64,000 nt of DNA from Solibacillus silvestris_B (GCF_051967575.1 NZ_JBQCJW010000014.1:10536-74535), one strand, 5' to 3'; counted from the first letter of the stretch, positions 33,910 through 43,459 are shown. Numbers and translations: made by a program. Notes: generated by a model not told the origin, from the letters alone.

Positions 33910-34752
33910 ATGAAAATAGGCGTAATTGGAACAGATTCGTCCCATGCAGTTGCCTTTTCAAGAAAACTTATCGCAAAGGGCCATCAAATTGCCGCATATA
34001 AAGGGGGCTCTCAGCTTGAGCTGAGCCGCTTAAGAATTGATTCCATCGCTACACAAATGAGGCAAGATGGCGTGCTCTTTATGGAATCAATTGAACAAAT
34101 GGAAAAATACTGTGATGCTTTTATAATCACTTCGGTGGATGCAGACCAGCATTTTGAACAATTTGAGCAATTATCTTTATGGAACAAGCCTGTTTTTATC
34201 GATAAACCTTTAGCGCAAAATGGTGCCGAGGCACTGAAAATCATCGAGCTTGCCAAAAAACGGGGGATTCCGTTAATGAGCAGTTCGGCTCTAAGATTTG
34301 CCGATTGTGTTCAAAGAGCTAAAAAAAGGGGCATCAAAGCGGTGGATATCATTGCCCCGCTCCCGATGCTCCATGAAGATGATTATTTTTATTACGGTAT
34401 CCATGCATTGGAAATAATAAGTGCATTAAAGAATTTATCAATACAAGAAGCGATTGTGCACAAACAGCATGCCGAGCACTTCATTACATTGACTTTCGAA
34501 GACCGCACCGTTTCAACAATTCGAGGCTTTTTGCAACAGCGCCAAAGCTTTCAATTTGTTGCCCATTCAGCCGAATTGAGTGAATGGTGCACGATTGAAG
34601 AAGGCGACTTTCATTTTTATGACCGGATTGTCGATGAAATGGAGCAATTTTTCGAAACTAAAAGCAGCCCGGTTAAGCCATCGGATACACTTCAGATTAT
34701 CGGTGCGCTTGAAAAGATAACACAGCATGCAAAAACGATTACTGATTTTTGA
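33910..34752 (+). CDS. Gfo/Idh/MocA-like oxidoreductase (first of three)
   Basis: A 280-residue protein, shorter than usual (330-350). The Rossmann start is MKIGVIGTDSSHAVAF, DKPLA replaces the usual EKP motif, and YYGIHALE corresponds to the conserved catalytic-histidine region. It probably oxidises or reduces a sugar hydroxyl with NAD(P). It is 11 bases after the permease. Its last 14 bases overlap the end of the convergent regulator gene. Confidence 0.8.
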   Translation: MKIGVIGTDSSHAVAFSRKLIAKGHQIAAYKGGSQLELSRLRIDSIATQMRQDGVLFMESIEQMEKYCDAFIITSVDADQHFEQFEQLSLWNKPVFIDKPLAQNGAEALKIIELAKKRGIPLMSSSALRFADCVQRAKKRGIKAVDIIAPLPMLHEDDYFYYGIHALEIISALKNLSIQEAIVHKQHAEHFITLTFEDRTVSTIRGFLQQRQSFQFVAHSAELSEWCTIEEGDFHFYDRIVDEMEQFFETKSSPVKPSDTLQIIGALEKITQHAKTITDF

Positions 34753-36034
34753 GTTCTTCCAAAAACTGCATGTAGTAGATGCGCTTAGGGCGACCTCGAT
34801 GGGCTACCTTTTCTTCCCCAATAATATCGACTAGCCCAGCATCCAGCCATTTCAGTAATATGCGGTTTGCACTGCGCAAAGTAATATGCAGTGTTTCCGC
34901 CAATTCATCTGCTGTATAAATATATTTTTGATGCTTTGTAATCCGTCCCATCAGTTTTGAAATATATGAAGCTGACATGCCAGCCTTTTCCGCGCGCTCG
35001 AGCAGCTGCAGATCAGTAATGGCAAGAGGGTACTGTTCATAATTGATAAAAACGGTTGTCTCAATAGGACCGATGACACGATTATCTTCGCGTACAATAT
35101 AGCAAACATTCGGACCGTTATCGTTTGCTTGGTACAATGCCTGTTTTGCATGGCGTCCTGAATCAGAGGCGTTAATGCCAAAGCCGATCCCGATTGTGCA
35201 GTTAATATGCAATTCTTCTTTAAAGCGCGAGAGGAGCGGCAAATGTTTGTATCCGAGTGTTTCGCGTTCAAACTGGCCGCGTGTCGTAATAAAACTATAT
35301 TGCAAAGCGTTCAGCATAATGAGATGACCATCCATTTGTTGTGCGAACTGCTGCAAAATTTGTTTTACTTTCGATTGATCTTGAGGCTTGATCGTTTCGA
35401 ATTGGATAATCCCATAGACGATTTGATTTTCTTTATTTTGCCGGCTTTTACTCGCAAGAAGAACTCGTTCAAATGCGACAATCATTTCCTGTTTCTTTGG
35501 GATCAAGTATTCACATTCGACATTTTGTTCACAAAGCCTTTTAAAAACGGCGGCAATCGTTGTCACAGGAAAATAACCTTGTGCTGCATAGGAAATATGA
35601 TTTTGGACAATATGCTCTGTCGCTTTGCCTTTGGAAAAAACGTAGTCTATCTTTTCTTCAAACTGGTGAGTGATGGCCAATATATCGCTCTGTTGCATAA
35701 AATCAAAACAATATTGCTTTGTCTGCTGTTTTATTTGATGTGTTAACAACAGCTGATAAAGCTCGATCGCGCGGGTATTTAATTGATATAAATGCAATGA
35801 AGATTCATAGTTTTTCAGTTGTTGATAAATATAAGGATCAGCAATGACGAGTATTTCATGCTGAGTCAAAAATAATTTTAATTCATCTGTAAGCGAAAAA
35901 TCTTCAAGAATAAAGTATTGGGGCTGGATATTCGGAAATCCGCGCAAACATTCTTTAATCCTTAATAGCATAATCTCGGGAGTGATAATTCCTATTAAAC
36001 TTTGAGAGGTATATATTCTGTTGTGATTCGTCAT
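34739..36034 (-). CDS. Probable transcriptional regulator with degenerate cyclase-like domain and C-terminal winged helix
   Basis: A 431-residue protein I cannot assign to a named family. Residues about 215-340 (QMDGHLIMLNALQYSFITTR, TIGIGFGINASDSGRHAKQA) resemble a degenerate GGDEF/nucleotide-cyclase fold, without a GGDEF motif. The C-terminal 70 residues contain a helix-turn-helix, YTADELAETLHITLRSANRI, and a basic GRPKRIYYM end. ATG 36034 has GGAGG upstream. Standing inside the sugar cluster and divergent from the next operon segment, it likely controls the cluster; the signal is unknown. Confidence 0.65.
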   Translation of the reverse strand: MTNHNRIYTSQSLIGIITPEIMLLRIKECLRGFPNIQPQYFILEDFSLTDELKLFLTQHEILVIADPYIYQQLKNYESSLHLYQLNTRAIELYQLLLTHQIKQQTKQYCFDFMQQSDILAITHQFEEKIDYVFSKGKATEHIVQNHISYAAQGYFPVTTIAAVFKRLCEQNVECEYLIPKKQEMIVAFERVLLASKSRQNKENQIVYGIIQFETIKPQDQSKVKQILQQFAQQMDGHLIMLNALQYSFITTRGQFERETLGYKHLPLLSRFKEELHINCTIGIGFGINASDSGRHAKQALYQANDNGPNVCYIVREDNRVIGPIETTVFINYEQYPLAITDLQLLERAEKAGMSASYISKLMGRITKHQKYIYTADELAETLHITLRSANRILLKWLDAGLVDIIGEEKVAHRGRPKRIYYMQFLEELKNQ

Positions 36035-36112
36035 GTAGATGCCTCCAAAACTCATACTAATATAATTTTACGAAAAAAAGTAAGAATATTCAAATTAGAA
36101 GGGGTGTATTTA

Positions 36113-37129
36113 ATGCAAACGGTTGAACAATTAGAGGAATTTATGACAAACCCTTCTGCAGCACTTGTGGAAGATATGAAAAAAATAGATGGAGATATTT
36201 TAATTTTAGGTATCGCAGGCAAGATGGGGCCGACATTGGCGAAAATGGCAAAACGCGCTGCGATGGAAGCGGGAATTGAAAAAAGAATTATCGGTGCAGC
36301 CCGTTTTTCGAATAAGGAACTGAAGGAAGAATTGGAGCAAGCCGGAATTGAAACAATTACTTGCGATCTGTTGGATGAAGCACAATTGGCGCAATTGCCG
36401 AACGTCAACAATGTCATTTTTATGGCGGGCTACAAGTTCGGAACAGTGAACAATGAGCATGTCACATGGGCGATGAATACGTATATGCCAGGACGTGTAG
36501 CTGATAAATACAAAAATTCCAATATCGTTGTTTTTTCTTCTGGAAATATTTATCCGTTTTCGCCAGTGACAGCAAGCAACTGTTCAGAAGATATCGTGCC
36601 AGAACCGGTTGGCGAGTATGCAATGTCCACATTAGGGCGTGAACGGATTTTCACAAATTTTTCGAATCGCTTCCATACGAAAATGTTAATGTTCCGACTA
36701 AACTATGCGAATGAATTGCGATATGGAGTGCTACTGGAAATCGCAAAATCGGTTTACAATGGCGAACCGGTAGATGTCACGATGGGAAGCGTCAATGTCA
36801 TTTGGCAAGGGGATGCAAATGAATATGCGATCCGTTCATTGCTGCATTGCGAATCGCCGGTGAAAATCCTAAATGTAACAGGCCCGGAGACATTATCGGT
36901 ACGCTGGCTAGCCAACCAATTTGCTAAACGTTTTAATAAAGAAGCGAAAATTGTCGGCGAAGAGCAGCCGACAGCATTAATAAATACGGCCTATCAAGCA
37001 CATAAATTATTCGGCTATCCGCGCGTAACATTGGAGCAAATGCTTGATCTAGTGGCAAATTGGGTGCAGGCGGATGGCGAAACGATAAATAAGCCGACAC
37101 ACTTCCAAGAGCGTAAAGGGGCGTTTTAA
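36113..37129 (+). CDS. NAD-dependent epimerase/dehydratase-like protein
   Basis: A 338-residue extended short-chain dehydrogenase. The nucleotide-binding loop is ILILGIAGKMGPTLAKMA; residues about 110-175 show FMAGYKFG, the substrate region FSSGNIYPF and EPVGEYAMSTLGRERI. The usual YxxxK is represented by YAMSTLGRER, so the catalytic Lys appears replaced (seen). It may act on a nucleotide-free sugar derivative. ATG 36113 follows AGAAGGGG. First gene of a tight series running to 41858. Confidence 0.8.
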   Translation: MQTVEQLEEFMTNPSAALVEDMKKIDGDILILGIAGKMGPTLAKMAKRAAMEAGIEKRIIGAARFSNKELKEELEQAGIETITCDLLDEAQLAQLPNVNNVIFMAGYKFGTVNNEHVTWAMNTYMPGRVADKYKNSNIVVFSSGNIYPFSPVTASNCSEDIVPEPVGEYAMSTLGRERIFTNFSNRFHTKMLMFRLNYANELRYGVLLEIAKSVYNGEPVDVTMGSVNVIWQGDANEYAIRSLLHCESPVKILNVTGPETLSVRWLANQFAKRFNKEAKIVGEEQPTALINTAYQAHKLFGYPRVTLEQMLDLVANWVQADGETINKPTHFQERKGAF

Positions 37130-37130
37130 T

Positions 37131-38186
37131 ATGAAAGAGGTAGTGAAGAAAGCATTATTCGATGGCGCATTCATCCCTGCACACCCGCTGGCATTAAATG
37201 AAGATAGGTCATTGGACGAAGCAAGCCAACGAGCGTTGACTAAATATTATATTGAAGCCGGTGTAGGCGGATTGGCAGTAGGTGTGCATACAACGCAATT
37301 TGAAATACGCGATCCCCGGTTTAATTTATATGAGCGTGTATTGGCGCTTGCGATCGACGAAATGGCAAAAGCGAATGTGCCCGATTCCTTCATTAAAATC
37401 GGCGGTGTTTGCGGTCCTGTTGAGCAAGCCGTACAGGAAGCGGTGATTTTGAAAAATCTCGGCTATGATTTAGCGCTTTTAAGCATGGGCGGTTTAGCGG
37501 AGTTGACGGAAGAGCAATTGCTGGAACGTACACGGGAAGTGGCGGAAATCATCCCTGTTATCGGTTTTTATTTGCAGCCTTCTGTTGGGGGGCGTGTGTT
37601 TACATATCGATTTTGGCATGAGCTGGCAAATATCGATAATGTACATGCAATTAAAATGGCCCCGTTTAACCGTTATCAAACATTGGATGTCGTACGTGCG
37701 GTTTGCAACAGCAAACGCCGTGATGATATTGCACTTTACACAGGAAATGATGATAACATCGTCGTTGACTTATTATCTGAATATGCATTTACGATAAATG
37801 GTGAAACAGTAAAAAAACGCATTGTCGGCGGCCTGCTCGGACATTGGTCTGTTTGGACAAAAACAGCTGTACAATATTTTGAAGAGATTAAAGCGATTCG
37901 CGAAAATGCGCAGCAGCCTTCCAGTTGGCTATCAAAAGCGATTGAAGTAACTGATGCAAATGCAGCCTTTTTTGATCCGGCTCATGCCTTTAAAGGAAGC
38001 ATAGCGGGTATTAATGAAGTACTGGCGCGGCAAGGATTGTTAAAAGGGAATTGGTGTTTGGCGGAACATGAAGTACTAAGCGAAGGACAGTCGGAGGAAA
38101 TTACGCGAGTGTACGAAATGTATCCGCATTTACATGATGATGCATTCGTACAAGCCAATTTATCGAAATGGAAATCAGGTGAGTAA
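37131..38186 (+). CDS. Dihydrodipicolinate synthase/N-acetylneuraminate lyase-family aldolase
   Basis: A 351-residue TIM-barrel protein of the DapA/NanA superfamily, longer than usual (about 300). The Schiff-base lysine is in HAIKMAPFNRYQTLD, preceded by VIGFYLQPSVGG. Family members cleave or form bonds to pyruvate or 2-oxoacids. It starts one base after the epimerase-like gene. It is unlikely to be lysine biosynthetic DapA given its catabolic context; the true substrate is not evident. Confidence 0.8.
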   Translation: MKEVVKKALFDGAFIPAHPLALNEDRSLDEASQRALTKYYIEAGVGGLAVGVHTTQFEIRDPRFNLYERVLALAIDEMAKANVPDSFIKIGGVCGPVEQAVQEAVILKNLGYDLALLSMGGLAELTEEQLLERTREVAEIIPVIGFYLQPSVGGRVFTYRFWHELANIDNVHAIKMAPFNRYQTLDVVRAVCNSKRRDDIALYTGNDDNIVVDLLSEYAFTINGETVKKRIVGGLLGHWSVWTKTAVQYFEEIKAIRENAQQPSSWLSKAIEVTDANAAFFDPAHAFKGSIAGINEVLARQGLLKGNWCLAEHEVLSEGQSEEITRVYEMYPHLHDDAFVQANLSKWKSGE

Positions 38187-38187
38187 T

Positions 38188-39192
38188 ATGAGAGCTCTAC
38201 AAGCACATAATCGTGCGGCAAAAATAGTGGAAATTGAACAGCCAACATTATTTTCGGCAGGTGTACTCGTCGAAACAAAATATACAGCTGTTTCTCCTGG
38301 CACGGAGCGTTTGCTGATAGAAGGAAGCAAGGATAGCGTACGACAACTAGGTTATAGTGCGGTCGGAGTTGTAAGAGCAATTGGCGAAGCTGTTGCCAAT
38401 GTGCGAATCGGTGATATTGTTGCATGCTATGGTGCGCCGTATGTTGGCCATATGGAGCTAATGGTCGTGCCTGAGACGCTTGTTGCAAAATGCCCCGCGA
38501 ATGTGGCATTAGCGCATGCTTCATTGGCGGCACACGGGACGATAGCGATACATGCAATACGTCAGGCACAGCTTCAATTTGGCGAGTCGGTAGTTGTTAT
38601 CGGGCTTGGTGTGCTTGGTCAAATGATTGCCAAAATTTGCGCGGCGGCAAGCTATGACGTCATTTGCTATGAGCCTAACATGAAACGTGCAGCGATGTTA
38701 AAGGATGCTGCCGGGATTGAGGCTTTTTCGGATTTGAACGAAATGGAGCAGCATATCAAGCTTTTTACAAACGGTCAAGGTGCCGATGCAGTCCTGTTAT
38801 GCGCGGGCGGCAAACATTCCGAAACGACAGCGCGAAGTTTGGAGTGGGTGCGCAAACAAGGGCGGATTGTCATTGTCGGAGACGTAGAGCCACAGTTTAA
38901 CCGTGAACAGCTTTTCGCCAAAGAGGCCATTATTACAATTTCCCGTGCAGGGGGCCCTGGGCGTTATGATGCGCGCTACGAAAAGGACGCTATCGATTAT
39001 CCTTATCATTATGTTCGATGGACAGAAGGACGAAACTTGGCGGCGTATATTCGTTTATTAGAAAGAAAAGCGATTGATGTTGCAGATTTTGTGCAGCTGC
39101 AAATCCCGTTTGCGCAATCGGCGAATATTTATGAACAGTTGGCAAAAGATGAGGCACTGACAGCAATTATCGATTATACGGGGGGAAACTAA
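38188..39192 (+). CDS. Medium-chain (zinc-type) sugar alcohol dehydrogenase-like protein
   Basis: A 334-residue MDR-superfamily oxidoreductase. Seen are YTAVSPGTERLLIEGS near the N-terminus, HGTIAIHAIRQAQLQ, the Rossmann motif VVVIGLGVLGQMIAKICAAA and CAGGKHSET. The usual catalytic zinc cysteine motif (CGSD) is replaced by SPGTER, as in a sub-branch of MDR proteins. ATG 38188 has AGGTGAG upstream and lies one base after the aldolase stop. Confidence 0.82.
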   Translation: MRALQAHNRAAKIVEIEQPTLFSAGVLVETKYTAVSPGTERLLIEGSKDSVRQLGYSAVGVVRAIGEAVANVRIGDIVACYGAPYVGHMELMVVPETLVAKCPANVALAHASLAAHGTIAIHAIRQAQLQFGESVVVIGLGVLGQMIAKICAAASYDVICYEPNMKRAAMLKDAAGIEAFSDLNEMEQHIKLFTNGQGADAVLLCAGGKHSETTARSLEWVRKQGRIVIVGDVEPQFNREQLFAKEAIITISRAGGPGRYDARYEKDAIDYPYHYVRWTEGRNLAAYIRLLERKAIDVADFVQLQIPFAQSANIYEQLAKDEALTAIIDYTGGN

Positions 39193-39193
39193 T

Positions 39194-40246
39194 ATGCTGA
39201 AAGTTGGTGTAATCGGCGGCGGTTCCATTTCAGAATTCCACTTAGGCCCGTATTTTGCAAATCCGGAAGTTGAAATTGCCGCAATCTGTGATCAAAACAA
39301 GCACAGACTCCAAACGTTGGGTGAAAAATATGAAGCAGCAAACTTATATACGGATGTGGATGATTTACTGGCAAATGACGAAATGGCCGCTGTCAGCATT
39401 TGTACATGGAATAATTCCCATGCCGAGCTTGCAATTAAAGCACTGGAAAGCGGCAAGCATGTGCTGCTTGAAAAACCGTTAAGCATCACGATGGAAGAAG
39501 CATATGCAATTGAAGCGGCGGTGAAAAGGTCGAATAAAATTTTGCAGGTAGGCTATGTGCGTCGTTTCGCTTCCAATGTAGGCGTTTTGAAAAAGTTTAT
39601 TGATGCGGAAGAATTGGGCGAGCTTTATTATGCAAAGGCATCATGCTTGCGTCGTTTAGGAAATCCAGGCGGCTGGTTTAGCGATATTTCAAAATCGGGC
39701 GGTGGCCCACTTATGGATTTAGGTGTGCATATGATTGATCTTTGCTGGTATTTGATGGGGAAACCAAAACCGATTTCCGTTACAGGGAATACATATAAAA
39801 AACTGGGGAATCGTGCACATATAGAAAACTTGTCCTTTTACAAAGCGGCTGATTTCAATGCAGAACATAACGATGTCGAGGATTTGGCCAATGCGTTGAT
39901 CCGGTTTGAAAATGGAGCTTCGCTATTTGTTGATGTAAGCTTTACATTACAGGCAAAGCAGGATGAAGTAAGTGTGAAGCTTTACGGTGAAAAGGGAGGC
40001 GCGGAAATTGAGCCTGAGCTTGTCATTGTACAGGAAAGGCATGAAACGATATTAAATGTGACGCCGCAAATCGATATGCCGGGTTTTGATTTTACAGGGG
40101 CGTTTACAAACGAAATCAATCATTTTGTGGAGTGTTGCTTAACAGGCAAACAGCCCATTTCCCCTGTGGAGGATGGTGTTGCCGTAATGAAAATGCTGAC
40201 CGCGATTTATGAATCCGCAGCAACACGACAAGAAATTAAACTGTAG
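39194..40246 (+). CDS. Gfo/Idh/MocA-family oxidoreductase (second)
   Basis: A 350-residue full-length member: Rossmann GVIGGGSISEFHLGPYF, EKPLS, GGWFSDISKSGGGPLMDLGV and catalytic His in HMIDLCWYLMG. Family members act with tightly bound NAD(P) on sugar hydroxyls, in some cases creating 3-keto sugars. It starts one base after the preceding gene and is translated with it. Confidence 0.88.
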   Translation: MLKVGVIGGGSISEFHLGPYFANPEVEIAAICDQNKHRLQTLGEKYEAANLYTDVDDLLANDEMAAVSICTWNNSHAELAIKALESGKHVLLEKPLSITMEEAYAIEAAVKRSNKILQVGYVRRFASNVGVLKKFIDAEELGELYYAKASCLRRLGNPGGWFSDISKSGGGPLMDLGVHMIDLCWYLMGKPKPISVTGNTYKKLGNRAHIENLSFYKAADFNAEHNDVEDLANALIRFENGASLFVDVSFTLQAKQDEVSVKLYGEKGGAEIEPELVIVQERHETILNVTPQIDMPGFDFTGAFTNEINHFVECCLTGKQPISPVEDGVAVMKMLTAIYESAATRQEIKL

Positions 40247-40254
40247 GTGATTAA

Positions 40255-40887
40255 ATGATACAAATTGTTTTACCTCATAAGAAGCATATATTGATGCAGT
40301 CGCCATTGTATAACTTTACATCGCAAACGGGCAATGAACCAAATGACGTGACAATTTTGCATCGTCCCACATTAGGGGCTTACAATCCATTTTCGCCTGC
40401 CCCGCCGGCTGGGCTTGTTTATTTTGATCTATGGTCATATTCCTTTGCCCTTCAATTGCACAAAGTATTAAAGGAGCATGATGCAATAAAAGGTGTCATT
40501 CGTTTCCGCAGGACGACTATGGAATGCTTTTCAATTGAAGAAGATATGCTGGCATTGGCTGAATGGTTTGGCCCGGCCGATCATTTAACAGTTCGGTCAA
40601 GTAAGCGCGGAAACACATCCTATACAATTGTTCTTTGTGAATTCGGCGACAATGTAATGGCGCATTTAGAATATATGACAGGTTCTGAGCGCATTGAATT
40701 TGAATGGAGCAGCCATCTGCACATTTTGGAGTTTGATAGTTTGCAAATGACGGGAGATGCAAGCAACAATCGCACGCTTTATAAAAATATGGAGGCGATT
40801 ATGGCATATGCCGTTTTGTGGGATACCAGCTATGATAATAAGCTCGAGGAAATTCGGGAGCTATTGCAAAGAGGTGGGAAGCGATGA
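40255..40887 (+). CDS. Hypothetical protein of the sugar cluster
   Basis: I do not recognise this 210-residue protein. It lacks a Rossmann motif; the middle (about 70-150: VIRFRRTTMECFSIEED, EYMTGSERIEFEWSS) looks like beta strands and resembles, loosely, the C-terminal sheet of Gfo/Idh/MocA enzymes. It lies between two such oxidoreductases and overlaps the next one by ATGA, so it may be a partner subunit or separate accessory domain. That is inference. Confidence 0.7.
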   Translation: MIQIVLPHKKHILMQSPLYNFTSQTGNEPNDVTILHRPTLGAYNPFSPAPPAGLVYFDLWSYSFALQLHKVLKEHDAIKGVIRFRRTTMECFSIEEDMLALAEWFGPADHLTVRSSKRGNTSYTIVLCEFGDNVMAHLEYMTGSERIEFEWSSHLHILEFDSLQMTGDASNNRTLYKNMEAIMAYAVLWDTSYDNKLEEIRELLQRGGKR

Positions 40888-41858
40888 ATATCGGGATAAT
40901 GAGTTTTGCGCACATTCATGCGACAAGCTATGCAGATGCGATTAAGCGAATACCTGGGGCGACATTAACCGCGATATATGACACGGATGTTTTACGCGGT
41001 CAAAAGGCAAGCGAGCTTTATCATGTCCCGTTTTTTGACGATATGCAATCATTTTTAGCTGAGGCAATCGATGTGGTGCTAGTATGCAGCGAAAATGTAT
41101 TGCATAAGGAAATGGTTATTGCTGCCGCAAAAGCGAAAAAGCATATTTTATGCGAAAAGCCGATTGCCACGACGATTGCAGATGCAAAAGAAATGATTGC
41201 TGTTTGTGAGCAAAATGATGTCCAGCTTTCCATTGCCTATCCGGTACGCTATAGTGCGCCAATTCAAGATTTAAAAAAAGCGATTGCGGAAGGCGAGCTG
41301 GGCGATATTGTTGCCATCCGCTCGACAAATCGAGGACAAAATCCAGGCGGCTGGTTCATTGATGAGCAGTTGGCGGGCGGTGGAGCGGTATTAGATCATA
41401 CGGTGCATATGGTGGATATTATGCGCTGGTATATGGGAAGCGAGGCTAAGGAAGTAAGCGCCTTTGCGAGCCGCTATTTCACAGAGCTGAATACGGATGA
41501 TGCGGGCATTATGACAATTGTTTTTGAAAATGGCGTAATCGCTTCGCATGATGCAAGCTGGTCGCGCTTCCCGCAATTTCCGACTTGGGGTGATGTGACG
41601 ATTGAAGTGATCGGTACAAAAGCGGCACGGAAAGTGGATATGTTTAATGAAAAGCTGAATTTGTATAGTAAAGGCGAAAAGTCCATTGCACATTTATATA
41701 GCGGAAACGATACAGATTTCGATTTAATCGTCGACTTTGTACAAGCAATCCAACGGGGCGAAAAGCCGCTTATTTCCGCGTATGATGGGCTGAAGTCATT
41801 GGAAATCGCCCTTGCTGCATATGAATCAAATAGAAAAAAGCAAGCGGTAACAATATAA
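40884..41858 (+). CDS. Gfo/Idh/MocA-family oxidoreductase (third)
   Basis: A 324-residue oxidoreductase with GIMSFAHIHATSYADAIKR, CEKPIATT, NPGGWFIDEQLAGGGAVLDH and catalytic TVHMVDIMRWYMG. It overlaps the previous gene by four bases and ends the first gene run; a terminator follows. Three members of the family in one cluster suggest successive oxidation, elimination and reduction of one sugar. Confidence 0.88.
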   Translation: MNIGIMSFAHIHATSYADAIKRIPGATLTAIYDTDVLRGQKASELYHVPFFDDMQSFLAEAIDVVLVCSENVLHKEMVIAAAKAKKHILCEKPIATTIADAKEMIAVCEQNDVQLSIAYPVRYSAPIQDLKKAIAEGELGDIVAIRSTNRGQNPGGWFIDEQLAGGGAVLDHTVHMVDIMRWYMGSEAKEVSAFASRYFTELNTDDAGIMTIVFENGVIASHDASWSRFPQFPTWGDVTIEVIGTKAARKVDMFNEKLNLYSKGEKSIAHLYSGNDTDFDLIVDFVQAIQRGEKPLISAYDGLKSLEIALAAYESNRKKQAVTI

Positions 41859-41865
41859 ATCAATT

Positions 41866-41897
41866 AAAAGGATGCTCAGTTTTCGGGTATCCTTTTT
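41866..41897 (+). terminator. Terminator inside the sugar cluster
   Basis: AAAAGGAT (41866-41873) pairs with ATCCTTTT (41889-41896) and leads into T5. It separates the gene run ending at 41858 from the one starting at 41936, allowing separate control. Confidence 0.75.
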
Positions 41898-41935
41898 GTT
41901 AAATTAATAGAAACAATGACAGGGAGGATCAGCTG

Positions 41936-43459
41936 ATGGATACATCATTCACCACCAAAAATGCAATCGAGCAGTTTGCATTGGATGAACTGAAAAGATA
42001 TTACAAAGGCGGCAAGCGCGTGAAATTTGAGCGTAATGACACTGAAATAGCTGATGACGGCTTTGAGATCATCCATTGCAAGGATTCCTATTTAATTCGA
42101 GGCAATTCTAGCCGGGCTTTGCTGTACGGAGTTTATCGCTTCATCGAAAAAGTGGAAGGCATCGTTTTTTTCGACTTGCAGCAGCACCGGAAAATCGAGG
42201 CGGAAGGTATAGAGGAAACATATATAGGCAAGCCGAAATTTTCTCGCCGCGGCAATGTTTTTGAGACAATTGACGACATCTTATTTTTAAAAAGAATGCT
42301 CGACGTAGGGACGAAAAATGGATTGAATGAAGTGTTTTTCACGTTTTTCCTGTGGGATGAAGTAAAAGAGGCACTTTCGGAGGAAATTCAAAAACGAGGA
42401 ATTGAAGTAACGCTCGGCGGACATAGTTTACGCTATTTAATCGCAAAGGCAAAAGGCATTGAAATAGCGGGGAAAACGGCAGCAGATGGGGCGGTCAATG
42501 ATCTGATCGGCAAGGAAACAGAATTTACAGCTGCATATGCAATGAAAAATCATGACTTTCTGCAGGATGAACAAGCGCAGCAGGAAGTCATTCGGCTCAT
42601 CGTTTCCTATTGTAGACGTGAAGCGGTCATTCGCCGCATTTCATTATGGCCGGAAGATGTCGGGGCAAAGGGGGATGAAGCTGCATTATTTTTGACACGC
42701 TACATTGGCTTTACGGAAAAGCTTCAGCGGGCATTGCAGGAAGCAAGCCTGCAAGTAGAAGTGGAGCATATTGTTTATAATGCGGGTTTAAGCTGGGAAA
42801 TGCTTGAACGCAAGCAGCAGAAAGCAGGGGCAACCGATATTCTATACGCTTATTGGGGGCGCGATTATACAGAAAGCTATGAATCCGAGCGTGATTTGCG
42901 TGCATGGAAAAGCCTGATCGATTGGCGGCAAGCAACAGACAGATCGATTACGGTTTTCGAATATTACAGCGACCACTTTATGCTTAGTGAATTGTTCCCG
43001 CTGCTGTTTGATCGAATTGCAGCGGATGTGGAACGCTATAGGGAAATCGGCTGCAATGGAATGGTGAACTTAGTAGTGCCATTGCATAAATCTGCGAAGG
43101 AACAACGACATATGGAGCATTATGAATATCAGCAATATCAACAGCTGAACAATATTGTTTTTGCACGGTCGCTTTGGGAGCATGCTGAAACCGTCCCTCA
43201 TTTGTTATCGGGACAGATGCAGCAATTCGCACGGCAAATGGAGAGAATGCTTGGGAAGCATAGTAAATACAATACAATTTTTTTCCCAAGCCGTGTTGTG
43301 GAAGCAAAAAATCCGGAAGCGAAGGCGGAAGTCATTAATATGCTTACAGAAGTAGAACTATTAATTCAACAAACAAATGTGGAAGCACCGTTGAAGCATT
43401 ATACGGAAGCTGTAAAACAGGTTGTGCAAGTGACTAAGGAACGCTGGGAGGCATTATAA
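41936..43459 (+). CDS. Putative glycoside hydrolase-like protein (GH67/GH20-like N-terminus)
   Basis: A 507-residue cytoplasmic protein without signal peptide. The N-terminal 100 residues (SYLIRGNSSRALLYGVYRFI, EGIVFFDLQQH) match the fold seen before the barrel in GH67 alpha-glucuronidases and GH20 enzymes (GNSSRALLYGVY-FLE). A TIM-barrel-like region follows (FSRRGNVFETIDDILFLKRM, AYWGRDYTES, YYSDHFM). Catalytic residues cannot be assigned with certainty. A role in hydrolysing an imported glycoside is inferred from its neighbours. Confidence 0.6.
   Translation: MDTSFTTKNAIEQFALDELKRYYKGGKRVKFERNDTEIADDGFEIIHCKDSYLIRGNSSRALLYGVYRFIEKVEGIVFFDLQQHRKIEAEGIEETYIGKPKFSRRGNVFETIDDILFLKRMLDVGTKNGLNEVFFTFFLWDEVKEALSEEIQKRGIEVTLGGHSLRYLIAKAKGIEIAGKTAADGAVNDLIGKETEFTAAYAMKNHDFLQDEQAQQEVIRLIVSYCRREAVIRRISLWPEDVGAKGDEAALFLTRYIGFTEKLQRALQEASLQVEVEHIVYNAGLSWEMLERKQQKAGATDILYAYWGRDYTESYESERDLRAWKSLIDWRQATDRSITVFEYYSDHFMLSELFPLLFDRIAADVERYREIGCNGMVNLVVPLHKSAKEQRHMEHYEYQQYQQLNNIVFARSLWEHAETVPHLLSGQMQQFARQMERMLGKHSKYNTIFFPSRVVEAKNPEAKAEVINMLTEVELLIQQTNVEAPLKHYTEAVKQVVQVTKERWEAL

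Noticed and set aside
35207..35746. 179-residue plus-strand frame inside the regulator gene
   Set aside because: Opposite-strand shadow of the 34739-36034 gene with no ribosome binding site and no recognisable domain.
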